The position numbers and the translations under genes were made by a program. A DNA stretch of 64,000 bases, taken from positions 16,509 to 80,508 of the forward strand of contig DUZX01000015.1 of the NCBI GenBank assembly GCA_013349325.1, written 5' to 3'. This DNA comes from Desulfuromonadales bacterium (GTDB lineage Bacteria; Desulfobacterota; Desulfuromonadia; Geobacterales; Pseudopelobacteraceae). Below the pieces are notes generated by a model, which saw only the letters and a program-made list of their open reading frames with translations, did no database searches and was not told where the DNA came from. Shown here in pieces: positions 52,653-63,149 of the stretch (position 1 is its first letter; each line of letters starts with the position of its first letter).

Positions 52653-55370
52653 ATGGGTTTTTGGCGATATTGGGGGAAGGCGGAGAGGGATGGGACGAGA
52701 TGGCATTTGCTGCCGTATCACTGTCTGGATGTGGCAGCGGTAGGACATGCGCTCTTGTCGGGTGATTCCGCGTTGCGGCATAAATTTGCCGATGCAACCG
52801 GCCTTGATGAGTCAGCCTGTTGTAACTGGCTTGTTGTGATGCTTGCACTTCACGACATCGGGAAGTTTTCGGAAAGCTTCCAGAACCTGCGTCCCGACTT
52901 GCTGGAACTATTACAATCGATTATCAGCAGAAAGCAGTACACAACCCGACATGACAGTCTCGGGAATTTGTTTTTGAAAACATCTCTGGAGAACGAAGAT
53001 TTCTTATTACCTCCTGGTGTCTCATATGAGAATTGGCAGGATGCTGTCCTGGCCATGGTACGGCCATTTACGGGGCATCATGGGGTGCCGCCACGAATGC
53101 AGGGCGATAATGGTATCCCGCTACGAACAGCACAACACTTCTCAGACAACGACGCAATGGCGGCAAAGCAGTTTGTTGAAGCGGTCTGTTCTATGTTGTG
53201 CGCCGATGAGTTAGGGCCGATTCTTCCCTCGCCTGAAGAGCTTGAGATTCTGATGAAAAGGGCATCCTGGCTAATGGCCGGATTTGTCGTGTTGTGTGAC
53301 TGGATCGGCTCAAACAGCAGGTGGTTCCCGCTCCGCTCAGAGGTGATGTCGCTTGATGAATACTGGCGGAAGGATGCAGTTCCTCAGGCGGAGAAGGCTC
53401 TTCATGAAGCTGGCGTTAACGCCGGAATTCCATCAACTGAACTGTCCGGTTTTTCCGGACTGTTCCCGCACATCACCACACCGACCCCTTTGCAAACCTT
53501 TGTTGATAACTGTTCCATATCTGAAACCCAACGGTTATTCATTCTCGAAGACGTCACCGGTTCCGGCAAGACAGAAGCAGCGTTATTGCTGGCAAATCGC
53601 ATGATGGCCGCTGGCTGTGGCAATGGAGTCTTTATAGCGTTGCCGACGATGGCAACTTCGAATGCCATGTATGACCGTTTGACAAGAGTCTATCGGCGAC
53701 TTTTCTCAGAGGAATGCGAGCCTGCATTGGTCCTGGCCCACGGTGCGCGGCACCTTTCGGAAGGTTTCATGGCATCTATTGCCGCACAGAACACCAGCAC
53801 GACCAGCGACGGAACAGCTTCCGCCCAGTGCTCAGCCTGGCTGGCTGATAACCGGAAAAAGGCTCTGCTGGCTGATGTAGGCGTGGGAACGCTTGATCAG
53901 GTTTTACTGGCGGTTCTTCCGGCGCGGTTCCAATCGCTCCGGCTCTTTGGGCTTTCGCGTCATATCCTCATCGTTGACGAAGTTCACGCCTATGACCCCT
54001 ACATGAACAAACTGCTGCAAAATCTGTTGGCCTTTCATGCTGCGCTTGGCGGTAGCGCTGTTCTTCTGTCCGCTACCTTACCTACTCACGTTCGCCGCGA
54101 CTTTATTGCCGCGTTCGCTTCTGGTTGCGGAGACAGCCACAAACCGGCAGTGCAAAGCAAAAGCTATCCTCTTGCCACGGCCTACAGTGCGGCATCCGGT
54201 GTGTGTGAAACAGCCGTGGAGGCAACCGTACAGCGGCAGTGCAGCGTTGCGGTGCAGTTGGTGGCAGATGTTGATGAAGTAGTAAAGCTAATCGAATCTG
54301 CTGCAAGCCAAGGAAAGTGCGTCTGCTGGATCAGGAACACAGTGCATGACGCGCTGGCAGCGTTCGACCGGTTGAGTGATGCGGTACCGGTGGATGATCT
54401 GCTCCTGTTTCATGCCCGTTTTGGCATGGGGGATCGTCTTGCTATTGAAGAACGAGTAACAACAACATTCGGGCGAAAAAGCACGGCTCAGGAGCGACGC
54501 GGTAAGGTGCTGGTAGCGACGCAGGTTGTGGAGCAGTCTCTTGATCTGGATTTTGATCTGCTGATAACCGACCTTGCCCCCATGGATTTGCTCATTCAGA
54601 GGGCCGGTCGTCTTCATCGACATTTGCGTGATGAGCAGGGTAATCCGCTGCCAGAGGGGGCTGACAGGCGGGAACCTCCGATTATGATCGTTCATGGTTC
54701 AATGCCGGAAGACGCATCTGACGGTAGCTGGTACAAGGCCGCGTTTCCTAAGGCATCGTTCGTCTATCCGAGTCACGGCTGTCTCTGGTTGACAGCCAAA
54801 CTGCTGGCGGATAGAAAACAGTTGAAAATGCCCGATGACGCACGGGAGTTGATTGAAGCGGCATTTTCCGAACAAGCCGACGCAATACCAGAGCCTCTCC
54901 AGCAACGGGATCAGCAAGCTCATTCCCAGTGGCAGGCTGACAAATCCCTTGCCCATATAAATATGCTGAAACTTGATGAGGGGTATGAGGCCACGGTTAA
55001 TCAATGGCGCGAAGACATGAAAACGCCCACCCGTCTGGGATCTATGGACACGACGGTACGCCTTGCCACCTGGGACGGCACGGAGCTGAAACCATGGTGT
55101 CAGCACGAGAAATTTCCGTGGGATATGAGTCAGGTAGGCATTCGTTGTGGTTTGGTGGACAAGGAGGCAATTCATTCAGGCGCGTTGGGGGAAGAGATAG
55201 CGCGACTGAAGGAGCTGTTACCGGATAAAGGGAAATGGTCAGTGCTGGTGCCGCTCATTCAGGGCGATGATGGCCGGTGGTGCGGCGAGGCGCTGAACAA
55301 AAAGGGTGATTCGGTTGTGGTGACATATGATCGTCAAAGAGGCGTTACAGTTACGGGAAAGGAGGCCTAG
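52653..55370 (+). CDS. cas3: CRISPR-associated nuclease/helicase Cas3, type I-E
   Basis: 905 aa. ATG 52653 follows GGAGG; an upstream ATG (52623) has no site. The HD nuclease domain has His23, His67-Asp68 (LALHDIGKFS), the His pair 142-143 and Asp216. The helicase follows with Walker A EDVTGSGKTEAALL (~299-312), DEVH at 442-445, SATLPTHVRRD and a motif VI-like LIQRAGRLHRH. It is recruited by Cascade and degrades target DNA 3' to 5'. The length matches the family. The next gene starts immediately after its stop. Confidence 0.96.
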   Translation: MGFWRYWGKAERDGTRWHLLPYHCLDVAAVGHALLSGDSALRHKFADATGLDESACCNWLVVMLALHDIGKFSESFQNLRPDLLELLQSIISRKQYTTRHDSLGNLFLKTSLENEDFLLPPGVSYENWQDAVLAMVRPFTGHHGVPPRMQGDNGIPLRTAQHFSDNDAMAAKQFVEAVCSMLCADELGPILPSPEELEILMKRASWLMAGFVVLCDWIGSNSRWFPLRSEVMSLDEYWRKDAVPQAEKALHEAGVNAGIPSTELSGFSGLFPHITTPTPLQTFVDNCSISETQRLFILEDVTGSGKTEAALLLANRMMAAGCGNGVFIALPTMATSNAMYDRLTRVYRRLFSEECEPALVLAHGARHLSEGFMASIAAQNTSTTSDGTASAQCSAWLADNRKKALLADVGVGTLDQVLLAVLPARFQSLRLFGLSRHILIVDEVHAYDPYMNKLLQNLLAFHAALGGSAVLLSATLPTHVRRDFIAAFASGCGDSHKPAVQSKSYPLATAYSAASGVCETAVEATVQRQCSVAVQLVADVDEVVKLIESAASQGKCVCWIRNTVHDALAAFDRLSDAVPVDDLLLFHARFGMGDRLAIEERVTTTFGRKSTAQERRGKVLVATQVVEQSLDLDFDLLITDLAPMDLLIQRAGRLHRHLRDEQGNPLPEGADRREPPIMIVHGSMPEDASDGSWYKAAFPKASFVYPSHGCLWLTAKLLADRKQLKMPDDARELIEAAFSEQADAIPEPLQQRDQQAHSQWQADKSLAHINMLKLDEGYEATVNQWREDMKTPTRLGSMDTTVRLATWDGTELKPWCQHEKFPWDMSQVGIRCGLVDKEAIHSGALGEEIARLKELLPDKGKWSVLVPLIQGDDGRWCGEALNKKGDSVVVTYDRQRGVTVTGKEA

Positions 55371-57005
55371 ATGGAGTTCAACCTGATAGAAAAGCAGTGG
55401 ATTCCGGTATTACTCAGAGATGGCACAAAGACAAAGATTGCTCCGTATGAAGTAACAAAAGCGTTTTCCGAAAATCCGGTGGTGTCGCTTAATGCCCCGC
55501 GTCCGGACTTTAACGGAGCGTTGATTCAGTTTCTGATCGGTCTGGTGCAGACGGTTGCCGCGCCGCAGAGTGGGTCAGAATGGAAGAAAAAACTTATTGA
55601 ACCTCCATCGCCATCGGAACTTGAAGCGAAATTACTACCGATTCGGAGTGCCTTCGAACTCGTGAGCGGCAAGAAACGGTTCATGCTGTCACTTGAAGAG
55701 TTGAAAGGTTCAAAACAATTACCCATTGAGCAACTTCTGATAGATGGGCCTAAACAAAACACGTTGGATCTTAACAAAGATCATTTTGTGAAACGTGGCA
55801 CAGTGAACGGCATATGTCCATCTTGTTGCGCAATGACAGTTTACGCAGCACAAACCAATTCCCCTGCTGGAGGACCTGGATTCAGAACGTCTCTTAGAGG
55901 CGGCGGACCCTTGACAACTCTGGTCGCTGGTGATGGTGAATTTTCAACGCTTTGGCACCTTATATGGCTGAATATACTAAACCGTCAAAAGTTCGACAAT
56001 TTATGTAATTCAAGCAAGAACAGACCTTCTCAGAAGTTTCCTTGGCGGGCAAAGTTAAAGCTAGAAGCGACAGAAAGAGATATTCATCCAACACAGTATT
56101 TTTGGTCAATGCCGAGGCGAATTACATTGGAACAATTCGAATTGTCTGGGAGTTGTGACTTGTGCGGTTATGAAAATGAACCGCTTGTCACTCATTACCG
56201 GGAGCTGAACAAAGGTACGGAATATAAAGCCCCTATGAAACATCACCTTTCTCCGTACGATGCCGGTAAAGGAAAAGCAATTTTGACTCAACCTGGAGGT
56301 GTTGCATATCGGCATTGGCTTGGGTTCGTTTTCAAGGAGCGAGGATCAGATAAGGAGCCTGCGAGAATAGTGCATGAGCATATTGAAACTCGGCACAGGC
56401 CTGAATGGCAGTTCAGATTGTGGTCTTTTGGCTATGATATGGCCAATGCAAAAGCTTGCTGTTGGTATGAAACAACATTTCCTCTCTATATGGTTGACGG
56501 GCAGAATCTCCAGAAATACGAAGATTTGATTTTCTCTGTTGTAAAAGCAGCCTACGAGGTATGCGGCAATATGAAAATAGCTATTAAGCGAGTACTGCAA
56601 GGTGTGCCGGAATTTGATCCAATTACTAGAAAAACAAAATGGAAATACAAAGACATTAAAAAACTTTCTGGCGATGAAGAAAAAGAGCGGGAACGAATAC
56701 TTTATTCCATGAAGGAAAAAACATTATTCGATTCGGCAGAGGCCTATTTCTGGCAATTAACAGAGTCTGACTATTACCAACTACTGAACAGACTAACAAT
56801 TGCATTAGGCTCCAGCAGTGATTACTCAGACAATTTGGTGGAGTGGCAAAAAGTACTAAGCCAGACGTCATTGAATCTATTCGATAGCCAGATGTTAGAA
56901 GGTCCATTTGAGGCATTGAAAGTAAAAAACATTTCACTCGCTCGCGAAGAGCTTAAACAAATCAATTTTGGCTATAAGGTAAGAAATATCCTTGGATTAG
57001 CTTAG
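55371..57005 (+). CDS. casA: Cascade large subunit Cse1 (Cas8e)
   Basis: 544 aa. The ATG follows the cas3 stop with no gap; GGAGG sits in the cas3 end. NLIEKQWIPVLLRDG at the start and a CPSCCAMTVYAA Cys pair with CDLCGYENE later are typical of Cse1, whose L1 loop reads the PAM. AT content rises within the gene compared with cas3. It is about 40 residues longer than the E. coli protein. Confidence 0.95.
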   Translation: MEFNLIEKQWIPVLLRDGTKTKIAPYEVTKAFSENPVVSLNAPRPDFNGALIQFLIGLVQTVAAPQSGSEWKKKLIEPPSPSELEAKLLPIRSAFELVSGKKRFMLSLEELKGSKQLPIEQLLIDGPKQNTLDLNKDHFVKRGTVNGICPSCCAMTVYAAQTNSPAGGPGFRTSLRGGGPLTTLVAGDGEFSTLWHLIWLNILNRQKFDNLCNSSKNRPSQKFPWRAKLKLEATERDIHPTQYFWSMPRRITLEQFELSGSCDLCGYENEPLVTHYRELNKGTEYKAPMKHHLSPYDAGKGKAILTQPGGVAYRHWLGFVFKERGSDKEPARIVHEHIETRHRPEWQFRLWSFGYDMANAKACCWYETTFPLYMVDGQNLQKYEDLIFSVVKAAYEVCGNMKIAIKRVLQGVPEFDPITRKTKWKYKDIKKLSGDEEKERERILYSMKEKTLFDSAEAYFWQLTESDYYQLLNRLTIALGSSSDYSDNLVEWQKVLSQTSLNLFDSQMLEGPFEALKVKNISLAREELKQINFGYKVRNILGLA

Positions 57006-57025
57006 ATAAACTGAAAGGAGGCTGC

Positions 57026-57526
57026 ATGAGTACCGAATATTTGAAATTTGAGCATGATTCACAGGAAACCCAGGCGCTTATTGCCTGGTGGCAGTCGTTG
57101 AACGACAACCGGGGCGATCGGGCGGAACTGCGTCGCTGCTCGACATTGACTGAAGTCGCGTTTAATCCCGCATATCACAAGTTGCGCCTTTCCCTTGCCA
57201 AGTTCGGCCAGGTAAACGCCGATGGGCTAGCGCTGGTTGCGGGACTGGCGGCACGGGTGAAGAGTAATGTCCTTGGAAATACCTTTGCCGAACAGATGGC
57301 AACCGGCAAGGCGGACGGATCGGCGCGGGTAAGTGGCCTCCGTTTTCGGCGGTTGCTTAAACTCAAGGACCGGGAAGAGCTGTTTACGGCCATGGGGCGG
57401 GTAGTCGCATTGCTGGGAGGTTCAGTGAACCTGCACAGTTTCGCCAACAGTCTTTACTACTGGAACGACAGAACCCGCAAACAGTGGGCGTTCGACTACT
57501 ACACAAAATCACCGTCAGAACAATAA
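57026..57526 (+). CDS. casB: Cascade small subunit Cse2 (Cas11e)
   Basis: 166 aa. ATG 57026 follows AAAGGAGG. It is all-helical, with ALIAWWQSLNDNRGDRAELR at the start and NLHSFANSLYYWND near the end, both Cse2 signatures. Two copies bridge the Cascade backbone and stabilise the R-loop. Size agrees with the family. Confidence 0.94.
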   Translation: MSTEYLKFEHDSQETQALIAWWQSLNDNRGDRAELRRCSTLTEVAFNPAYHKLRLSLAKFGQVNADGLALVAGLAARVKSNVLGNTFAEQMATGKADGSARVSGLRFRRLLKLKDREELFTAMGRVVALLGGSVNLHSFANSLYYWNDRTRKQWAFDYYTKSPSEQ

Positions 57527-57552
57527 TTCACAATAAAAAGGAGAAACCGAAC

Positions 57553-58692
57553 ATGAGCACATTTATTCAACTGCATTTGCTGACGTCCTACCCGCCTTCC
57601 AACCTGAATCGTGATGATCTTGGCCGTCCCAAAACGGCTGTAATGGGTGGAAAAACCAGGCTTCGAGTGTCTTCCCAGAGTCTGAAACGTGCATGGAGAG
57701 AGTCTGATCTATTTAAGGGAGTTGTGCTGGAAGACAGCAGCAATATTGGCGATTATCTTGGTAAGCGTACGAAAAGAGTAGGGTTTGACGCTGCCAAAAG
57801 ATTTGAATCAGCAAGAATTCCCCAGACTAATGCGATCACTTGGGGGAAGCTCATAGCAGAGGCTTTTGCCGAAACAGAGGCCAAGGATAAAAATGATGCA
57901 TTCAAGGAGACAATTCTCAAACAGCCAATTCATCTATCCCAAGTTGAATACAAAAAATGGGATGCTCTTGTTGCGACGATTTGTCGTGAGAATAGAGCAC
58001 CAACAGACAATGAACTGGAATTTCTTTGTAAAGAGCACAATGCGGTAGATATTGCCATGTTCGGAAGAATGCTTGCTGTGAAGGGTAAGATGGACCTCGG
58101 GTTGGAAGGCGCCGTTCAAGTTTCTCATGCAATTACGGTTCATGAGGTCGCAGTGGAAGATGATTATTTTACTGCTGTGGATGATTTGAACGACGGCCCG
58201 GACGCTGCTCATATAGGCGAAGCCGAATTTGCAGCAGGAGTATTTTATCTCTATGTCTGTATCAACCGTGACTTGTTGAAGGAGAACCTTGAAAAGAAAG
58301 ACGCTGAGAAAGCCGAGGAGCTTGCCAGTAAGGCGCTGGAAGCCTTGGTCGAAGCAGCAGCTAAAGTTTCTCCGACAGGAAAACAAAATAGTTATGCTTC
58401 TCGTGCCTATGCTTCTTATGTACTTGCTGAAAAAGGTGAACTCCAGCCGCGTAGTTTGTCGTCAGCCTTTCTTGAGTCGGTAAAAGGAAGCAGCCAGCTT
58501 CAGGATGCTATTCAACGTCTTGAGCAAACAAGGAATAACCTTGATGGGGTGTATTACGGATGGGAACCAGTTGAAAATGATAATGCCGGTAAAGAGAAGC
58601 CCAAAGTTGCCAAGAGCTTGCCGAGTAAAAAGCTTAATGCTTTGACCGGCGAAGGTAGTCTCGAAGCAATTAAAACATTCATAACGGAGTAA
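57553..58692 (+). CDS. casC: Cascade backbone subunit Cas7e
   Basis: 379 aa. ATG 57553 has AAGGAG ten bases upstream; an earlier in-frame ATG (57484) lies inside cse2. It begins FIQLHLLTSYPPSNLNRDDL with GRPKTAVMGGKTRLRVSSQS, the Cas7e signature, and contains EVAVEDDYFTAVDDLNDG. Six copies coat the crRNA spacer. Confidence 0.96.
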   Translation: MSTFIQLHLLTSYPPSNLNRDDLGRPKTAVMGGKTRLRVSSQSLKRAWRESDLFKGVVLEDSSNIGDYLGKRTKRVGFDAAKRFESARIPQTNAITWGKLIAEAFAETEAKDKNDAFKETILKQPIHLSQVEYKKWDALVATICRENRAPTDNELEFLCKEHNAVDIAMFGRMLAVKGKMDLGLEGAVQVSHAITVHEVAVEDDYFTAVDDLNDGPDAAHIGEAEFAAGVFYLYVCINRDLLKENLEKKDAEKAEELASKALEALVEAAAKVSPTGKQNSYASRAYASYVLAEKGELQPRSLSSAFLESVKGSSQLQDAIQRLEQTRNNLDGVYYGWEPVENDNAGKEKPKVAKSLPSKKLNALTGEGSLEAIKTFITE

Positions 58693-58697
58693 CGGCC

Positions 58698-59438
58698 ATG
58701 GCTGACTATCTCGTGTTTCAACTGTACGGCCCAATGGCCGCGTGGGGTGACATTGCTGTCGGTGAATACCGGCCGAGCTTTGCCCACCCCTCCAAGTCGG
58801 CAATAATCGGGCTGCTTGCCGCAGCACTCGGCATCAGGCGCGATGAAGAGGAACGGCAAAATACCCTTGTCGCTGCCTGCTATTTTGCCGTTCGTGTGGA
58901 TTCGATGGGGGCACTGCTCCGCGATTATCACACCATCCAGGTCCCTTCGTCCGGCACAGCTACAAAACCAAAAAAATTCCATACCCGAAAGGCCGAACTG
59001 GCCGACTCGAACCTGAACACCATCCTTTCCAGCCGCGATTACCGCTGTGATGCCGTGTACACGGTGGCTGTCACTCTGCGGGACAACGCATTTTTCAGCG
59101 TCGAGAAGATTGCTGGTGCCCTCCGTAAGCCGGTTTTCACCCTCTACCTGGGGCGAAAATCCTGCCCATTAGCGTTTCCACTTGCTCCGCAAGTTGTATC
59201 TGCTGAGACGGTGAAAGACGCCATGTGTACCGCACTTGTTCCTGATGAACTGAAAAGTCTGATTCTGGAGAAATCATATCTTGCCTATTGGGAGGGAGAA
59301 CATGGCGGATACGCGCGGGAGCAAGTCATAACCCGCCGGGATGAGCCATTGAGCCGTAAGCGTTGGCAATTTAGCGACCGTAAGGAGAATTTCGCGACGG
59401 TCAGCAGAGAGGAGGGGAAGCCATGTATTTCAGCTTGA
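58698..59438 (+). CDS. casD: Cascade subunit Cas5e
   Basis: 246 aa. It starts 5 nt after cas7e. LVFQLYGPMAAWGDIAVGEY and RPSFAHPSKSAIIGLLAAAL are the Cas5e N-terminus, and a Gly-rich segment HGGYAREQVITRRDEP lies near the C-terminus. It caps the crRNA 5' handle. It overlaps the cas6e start by 16 nt. Confidence 0.95.
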   Translation: MADYLVFQLYGPMAAWGDIAVGEYRPSFAHPSKSAIIGLLAAALGIRRDEEERQNTLVAACYFAVRVDSMGALLRDYHTIQVPSSGTATKPKKFHTRKAELADSNLNTILSSRDYRCDAVYTVAVTLRDNAFFSVEKIAGALRKPVFTLYLGRKSCPLAFPLAPQVVSAETVKDAMCTALVPDELKSLILEKSYLAYWEGEHGGYAREQVITRRDEPLSRKRWQFSDRKENFATVSREEGKPCISA

Positions 59439-60190
59439 TCCGATTGCGTCGGAGCCTGTCACCGCGTGACATTGCTGTTTTGGGGCGAAGCGACAGCTAC
59501 GGCCAGCATAAAATGGTGTGGGATCTCTTTAGCGATGATCCCGATCGGAAGCGTGATTTTCTCTATCGCTTTGAATCGGTAAACGGATTGCCGACTTACT
59601 ATACTGTTTCTGGACGTGAACCAGTGGACGTAAAAGGATTTTGGGATATTAGCTCAAAACCCTACGAGCCCAAGCTTGCTCAGGGGGATCGCCTCGCCTT
59701 CAAGCTCAGGGCAAATCCGATCCAATCGTCAAAACAGGAGCGGAGTACTGACGAGTTAGAAGCATGGCAGAAGAGCCGGACAGAACGGGGGCTTGTGCCG
59801 AGCAAGTCGATGGAGCGGGGTTGGACACAGAAAGTCATCCGCCACGACGTGGTGATGGAGGCAAAAACCAAGATTGACTTCAAGAACCAGCCTCCTGAAA
59901 AGCGCCCTCATATCGCCACACTCATTCAGGATGCCGGTGTTGAATGGATTAAGGAAAAAGGAAAGGAATACGGTTTTTCAGTTGTTGGCTCTGGCACAAG
60001 AGCTGACGGCTATTTGCAACATAGGTTTTTCAAGAAAAAGAGTTCAAAACCTGTCACGCATAGTACGCTGGAGTTCGATGGACTATTGACGGTAACTGAT
60101 CCGGAAATCTTTATCGAGAAATGCCTTTTCAACGGCATCGGCCCGGCCAAGGGTTTCGGCTGCGGTTTGATGTTAGTGCGGCGGCTCTGA
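59423..60190 (+). CDS. casE: CRISPR RNA endonuclease Cas6e
   Basis: 255 aa, longer than the E. coli protein (199). MYFSLIRLRRSLSPRD opens the first RRM-like domain. His29 in SYGQHKMVWDLF is the likely counterpart of the catalytic His. The C-terminal Gly-rich loop is GIGPAKGFGCGLMLVRR. It cuts the repeat hairpin in pre-crRNA and stays bound to it. The repeat here (ATGTTCCCCGCACGCGCGGG...) has the expected stem. The contiguous part of the cas operon ends here; REPs and a palindrome follow. Confidence 0.94.
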   Translation: MYFSLIRLRRSLSPRDIAVLGRSDSYGQHKMVWDLFSDDPDRKRDFLYRFESVNGLPTYYTVSGREPVDVKGFWDISSKPYEPKLAQGDRLAFKLRANPIQSSKQERSTDELEAWQKSRTERGLVPSKSMERGWTQKVIRHDVVMEAKTKIDFKNQPPEKRPHIATLIQDAGVEWIKEKGKEYGFSVVGSGTRADGYLQHRFFKKKSSKPVTHSTLEFDGLLTVTDPEIFIEKCLFNGIGPAKGFGCGLMLVRRL

Positions 60191-60199
60191 ACCAAAACC

Positions 60200-60274
60200 G
60201 GGCGAACACGTTGGTATCGCCCCTACGGAATCGGTAAATCGAAAACAGGCGGGTGCGGCAAGCAGCACCCCTAC
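60200..60274 (-). repeat. two REP sequences after cas6e
   Basis: On the minus strand, copies at 60226-60200 (GTAGGGGCGATACCAACGTG..., stem GGGCGA/TCGCCC) and 60274-60251 (GTAGGGGTGCTGCTTGCC..., stem GGGTGC/GCACCC). Both belong to the GTAGGGG family of the RAYT region and lie in reverse orientation to those before cas3, so the cas3-cas6e block is bracketed by facing REPs. Confidence 0.75.
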
Positions 60275-60287
60275 GAATGCAGTTGTC

Positions 60288-60338
60288 CCCACTTGATTCC
60301 AACTGTCCGGTAATACCGGACAGTTGGAATCAAGTGGG
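60288..60338. repeat. 51-bp near-perfect palindrome between cas6e and the nuclease gene
   Basis: A perfect 24-bp stem (60288-60311 with 60315-60338; arm starts CCCACTTGATTCCAACTGTC) with a 3-nt AAT loop. TGATATTTTATT follows, which is not a clean T-run. It may act as a terminator for the cas3-cas6e message, or be a small mobile palindrome. Together with the two REPs it fills the 224-bp gap 60191-60414. Confidence 0.8.
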
Positions 60339-60414
60339 TGATATTTTATTACGAACAGCTCGTTGCCCAAAAGGTATTGTGTCAAAAGTCATGTGTCATC
60401 GCAGGAGGTGAGCC

Positions 60415-61512
60415 GTGGTAGATAGAAAGAAACCTTCCCAAAAGCAGTCAGCATCGGCCACCGGCTACGATGTCATGCTATCCGGCGTGGTCGAACTGTT
60501 GGAGCAGGCCCGCCGCACGTCAGCTCGTGCGGTAAACACGATCATGACCGTCACCTATTGGGAAATCGGGCGGCGGATTGTGGAATACGAACAAGGAGGT
60601 GAAACCAGGGCGGAGTATGGTTCCACCCTAATCAAGCGAGTGTCGTCGGATCTGACAGCGCGGTTTGGGCGAGGTTTCAGCCCGGTCAATGTCAGTCAGA
60701 TGAGGAAGTTGTATCAATACTGGCCACCGGAACAAATTTTTCAGACGCCGTCTGAAAAATCTGATGACAGCATCGCAGCAAAATTTCCACTTCCTTGGTC
60801 ATGCTACGTTCAACTCATGTCGGTAGAAAATCCAGAAGCACGAGCCTTCTATGAAGCCGAAGCGTTGCGTGGTGGCTGGAAAGTTCGGCAACTCGACCGT
60901 CAAATTTCAACACTTTTTTACGAGCGCACCGCCCTTTCCCGCAATAAGGCCGCGATGCTGAAAAAAGGTGAAAAAGCTTTGCCGGGGGATATTGTTACCC
61001 CCGAGGAGGAACTGAAAGATCCACTAGTGCTGGAATTCCTCGGACTGAAGGATGAGTATTCGGAAAACGATCTGGAGGAAGCTTTGATCCTGCATCTGGA
61101 AAGTTTTCTGCTGGAGCTTGGCGGTGATTTCACCTTTGTGGGGCGGCAGAGGCGTTTGCGGATCGGCGATTCCTGGTATCGGGTCGATCTGCTTTTCTTC
61201 CACCGGAGGCTACGCTGCCTGGTGGTGATTGATCTGAAGCTGGGCAAATTCACCCATGCTGATGCCGGACAGATGCACATGTACCTGAACTATGCCCGCG
61301 AACACTGGACGCACCCTGAAGAGAACCCGCCGGTTGGCCTCATCCTCTGCGCCCTGAAGGATCACGCATTGGCCCATTACGCTCTGGAGAACCTGACCAA
61401 TAAAGTTTTGGCGGCAGAGTACAAAATGGCCTTGCCCGATGAAAAAGCCCTGGTGGCTGAGATTGACAAGACCCGCGCTATTTTGGAAAAACAGCACAGG
61501 GGGAAATCATGA
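60415..61512 (+). CDS. DUF1016/YhcG-type PD-(D/E)XK nuclease inside the cas locus
   Basis: 365 aa from GTG 60415, preceded by AGGAGGTG. The N-terminal DUF1016 domain has TVTYWEIGRRIVEYEQGG and GRGFSPVNVSQMRKLYQYWP. The C-terminal nuclease domain has Asp~258 in YRVDLLFFHRR and Asp273-Leu-Lys275 in VVIDLKLGKF, a D...(D/E)xK site, followed by QMHMYLNYAREHW. Members of this family are predicted nucleases, often near restriction systems. Its stop overlaps the cas1 ATG (ATGA), so it is translated together with cas1. This position is not part of the standard type I-E gene set. Its role in adaptation or defence is unknown. Confidence 0.88.
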   Translation: MVDRKKPSQKQSASATGYDVMLSGVVELLEQARRTSARAVNTIMTVTYWEIGRRIVEYEQGGETRAEYGSTLIKRVSSDLTARFGRGFSPVNVSQMRKLYQYWPPEQIFQTPSEKSDDSIAAKFPLPWSCYVQLMSVENPEARAFYEAEALRGGWKVRQLDRQISTLFYERTALSRNKAAMLKKGEKALPGDIVTPEEELKDPLVLEFLGLKDEYSENDLEEALILHLESFLLELGGDFTFVGRQRRLRIGDSWYRVDLLFFHRRLRCLVVIDLKLGKFTHADAGQMHMYLNYAREHWTHPEENPPVGLILCALKDHALAHYALENLTNKVLAAEYKMALPDEKALVAEIDKTRAILEKQHRGKS

Positions 61513-62402
61513 CCATCCCCATTCTCCCGCCATTAAAACCGCTCCCGATCAAGGACCGCATTTCCGTGATCTATATCGAAAAGGGCAACCTTGATGTCAT
61601 TGATGGCTCGTTTGTTGTTGTCGATAAAACCGGCGTTCGCACCCATATTCCTATCGGCTCGGTGGCTTGTCTGATGCTGGAACCGGGGACGCGGGTTTCT
61701 CACTCAGCTGTGGTTCTGGCTGCGCGGGTCGGCTGTTTGCTGGTCTGGATCGGCGAGGCCGGGGTACGTCTGTATGCAGCCGGACAGCCGGGCGGCGCTC
61801 GTTCCGATCGTCTGCTTTATCAGGCAAAATTGGCGCTTGATGATTCGGCCAGGCTGAAGGTGGTGCGCAAAATGTATGCGCTGCGCTTCAAGGAGGAACC
61901 GCCCGAACGGCGCAGCGTTGAGCAGTTGCGCGGCATAGAAGGAGTGCGGGTGCGTAAGACGTATCAGCTGCTGGCACAGCAATATGGCGTGGATTGGAAA
62001 AACCGCAACTATGACCACACCGAATGGGAGAGCGGCGATGTCCCCAATCGCTGTTTGTCATCGGCCACCGCCTGTATTTATGGTATCTGCGAGGCGGCTA
62101 TTCTGGCGGCGGGGTACGCTCCGGCGGTCGGATTTATTCATACCGGCAAACCGCAATCGTTTGTCTATGACATTGCCGACATCTTCAAGTTTGATACGGT
62201 CGTACCGGTGGCGTTCCGCATTGCGGGCAAAAACCCTCATAATCCTGAGCGTGAGGTGCGTCTGGCCTGTCGAGATGCTTTTAGACAGAGCAAATTGCTG
62301 GACAGGATTATTCCGACGATTGAGGAGGTGCTGGCGGCGGGAGAACTGGAGCGGCCCAAAGCACATGAAGAAGCAGTTGAGATAGCCATTCCGAATAAGG
62401 AA

Positions 62403-62411
<9 letters not shown>
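61509..62411 (+). CDS. cas1: CRISPR adaptation integrase Cas1, type I-E
   Basis: 300 aa. ATG 61509 lies in the stop of the nuclease gene. Glu144 (GIEGVRVRK), His211 (VGFIHTGKPQSF) and Asp221 or Asp224 (YDIADIFKFD) form the metal site. It integrates spacers with Cas2. The C-terminal tail (PNKESL and the TAG) lies in the left inverted repeat of the following small element, so its last residues may have been altered by that insertion. Length is near that of E. coli Cas1 (305). Confidence 0.96.

Positions 62412-63149
<738 letters not shown>

Noticed and set aside
53325..53345. CTCCGCTCAG in cas3, similar to the nspC/thiL palindrome arm
   Set aside because: No facing arm and it encodes ordinary Cas3 residues; a chance match of ten bases.
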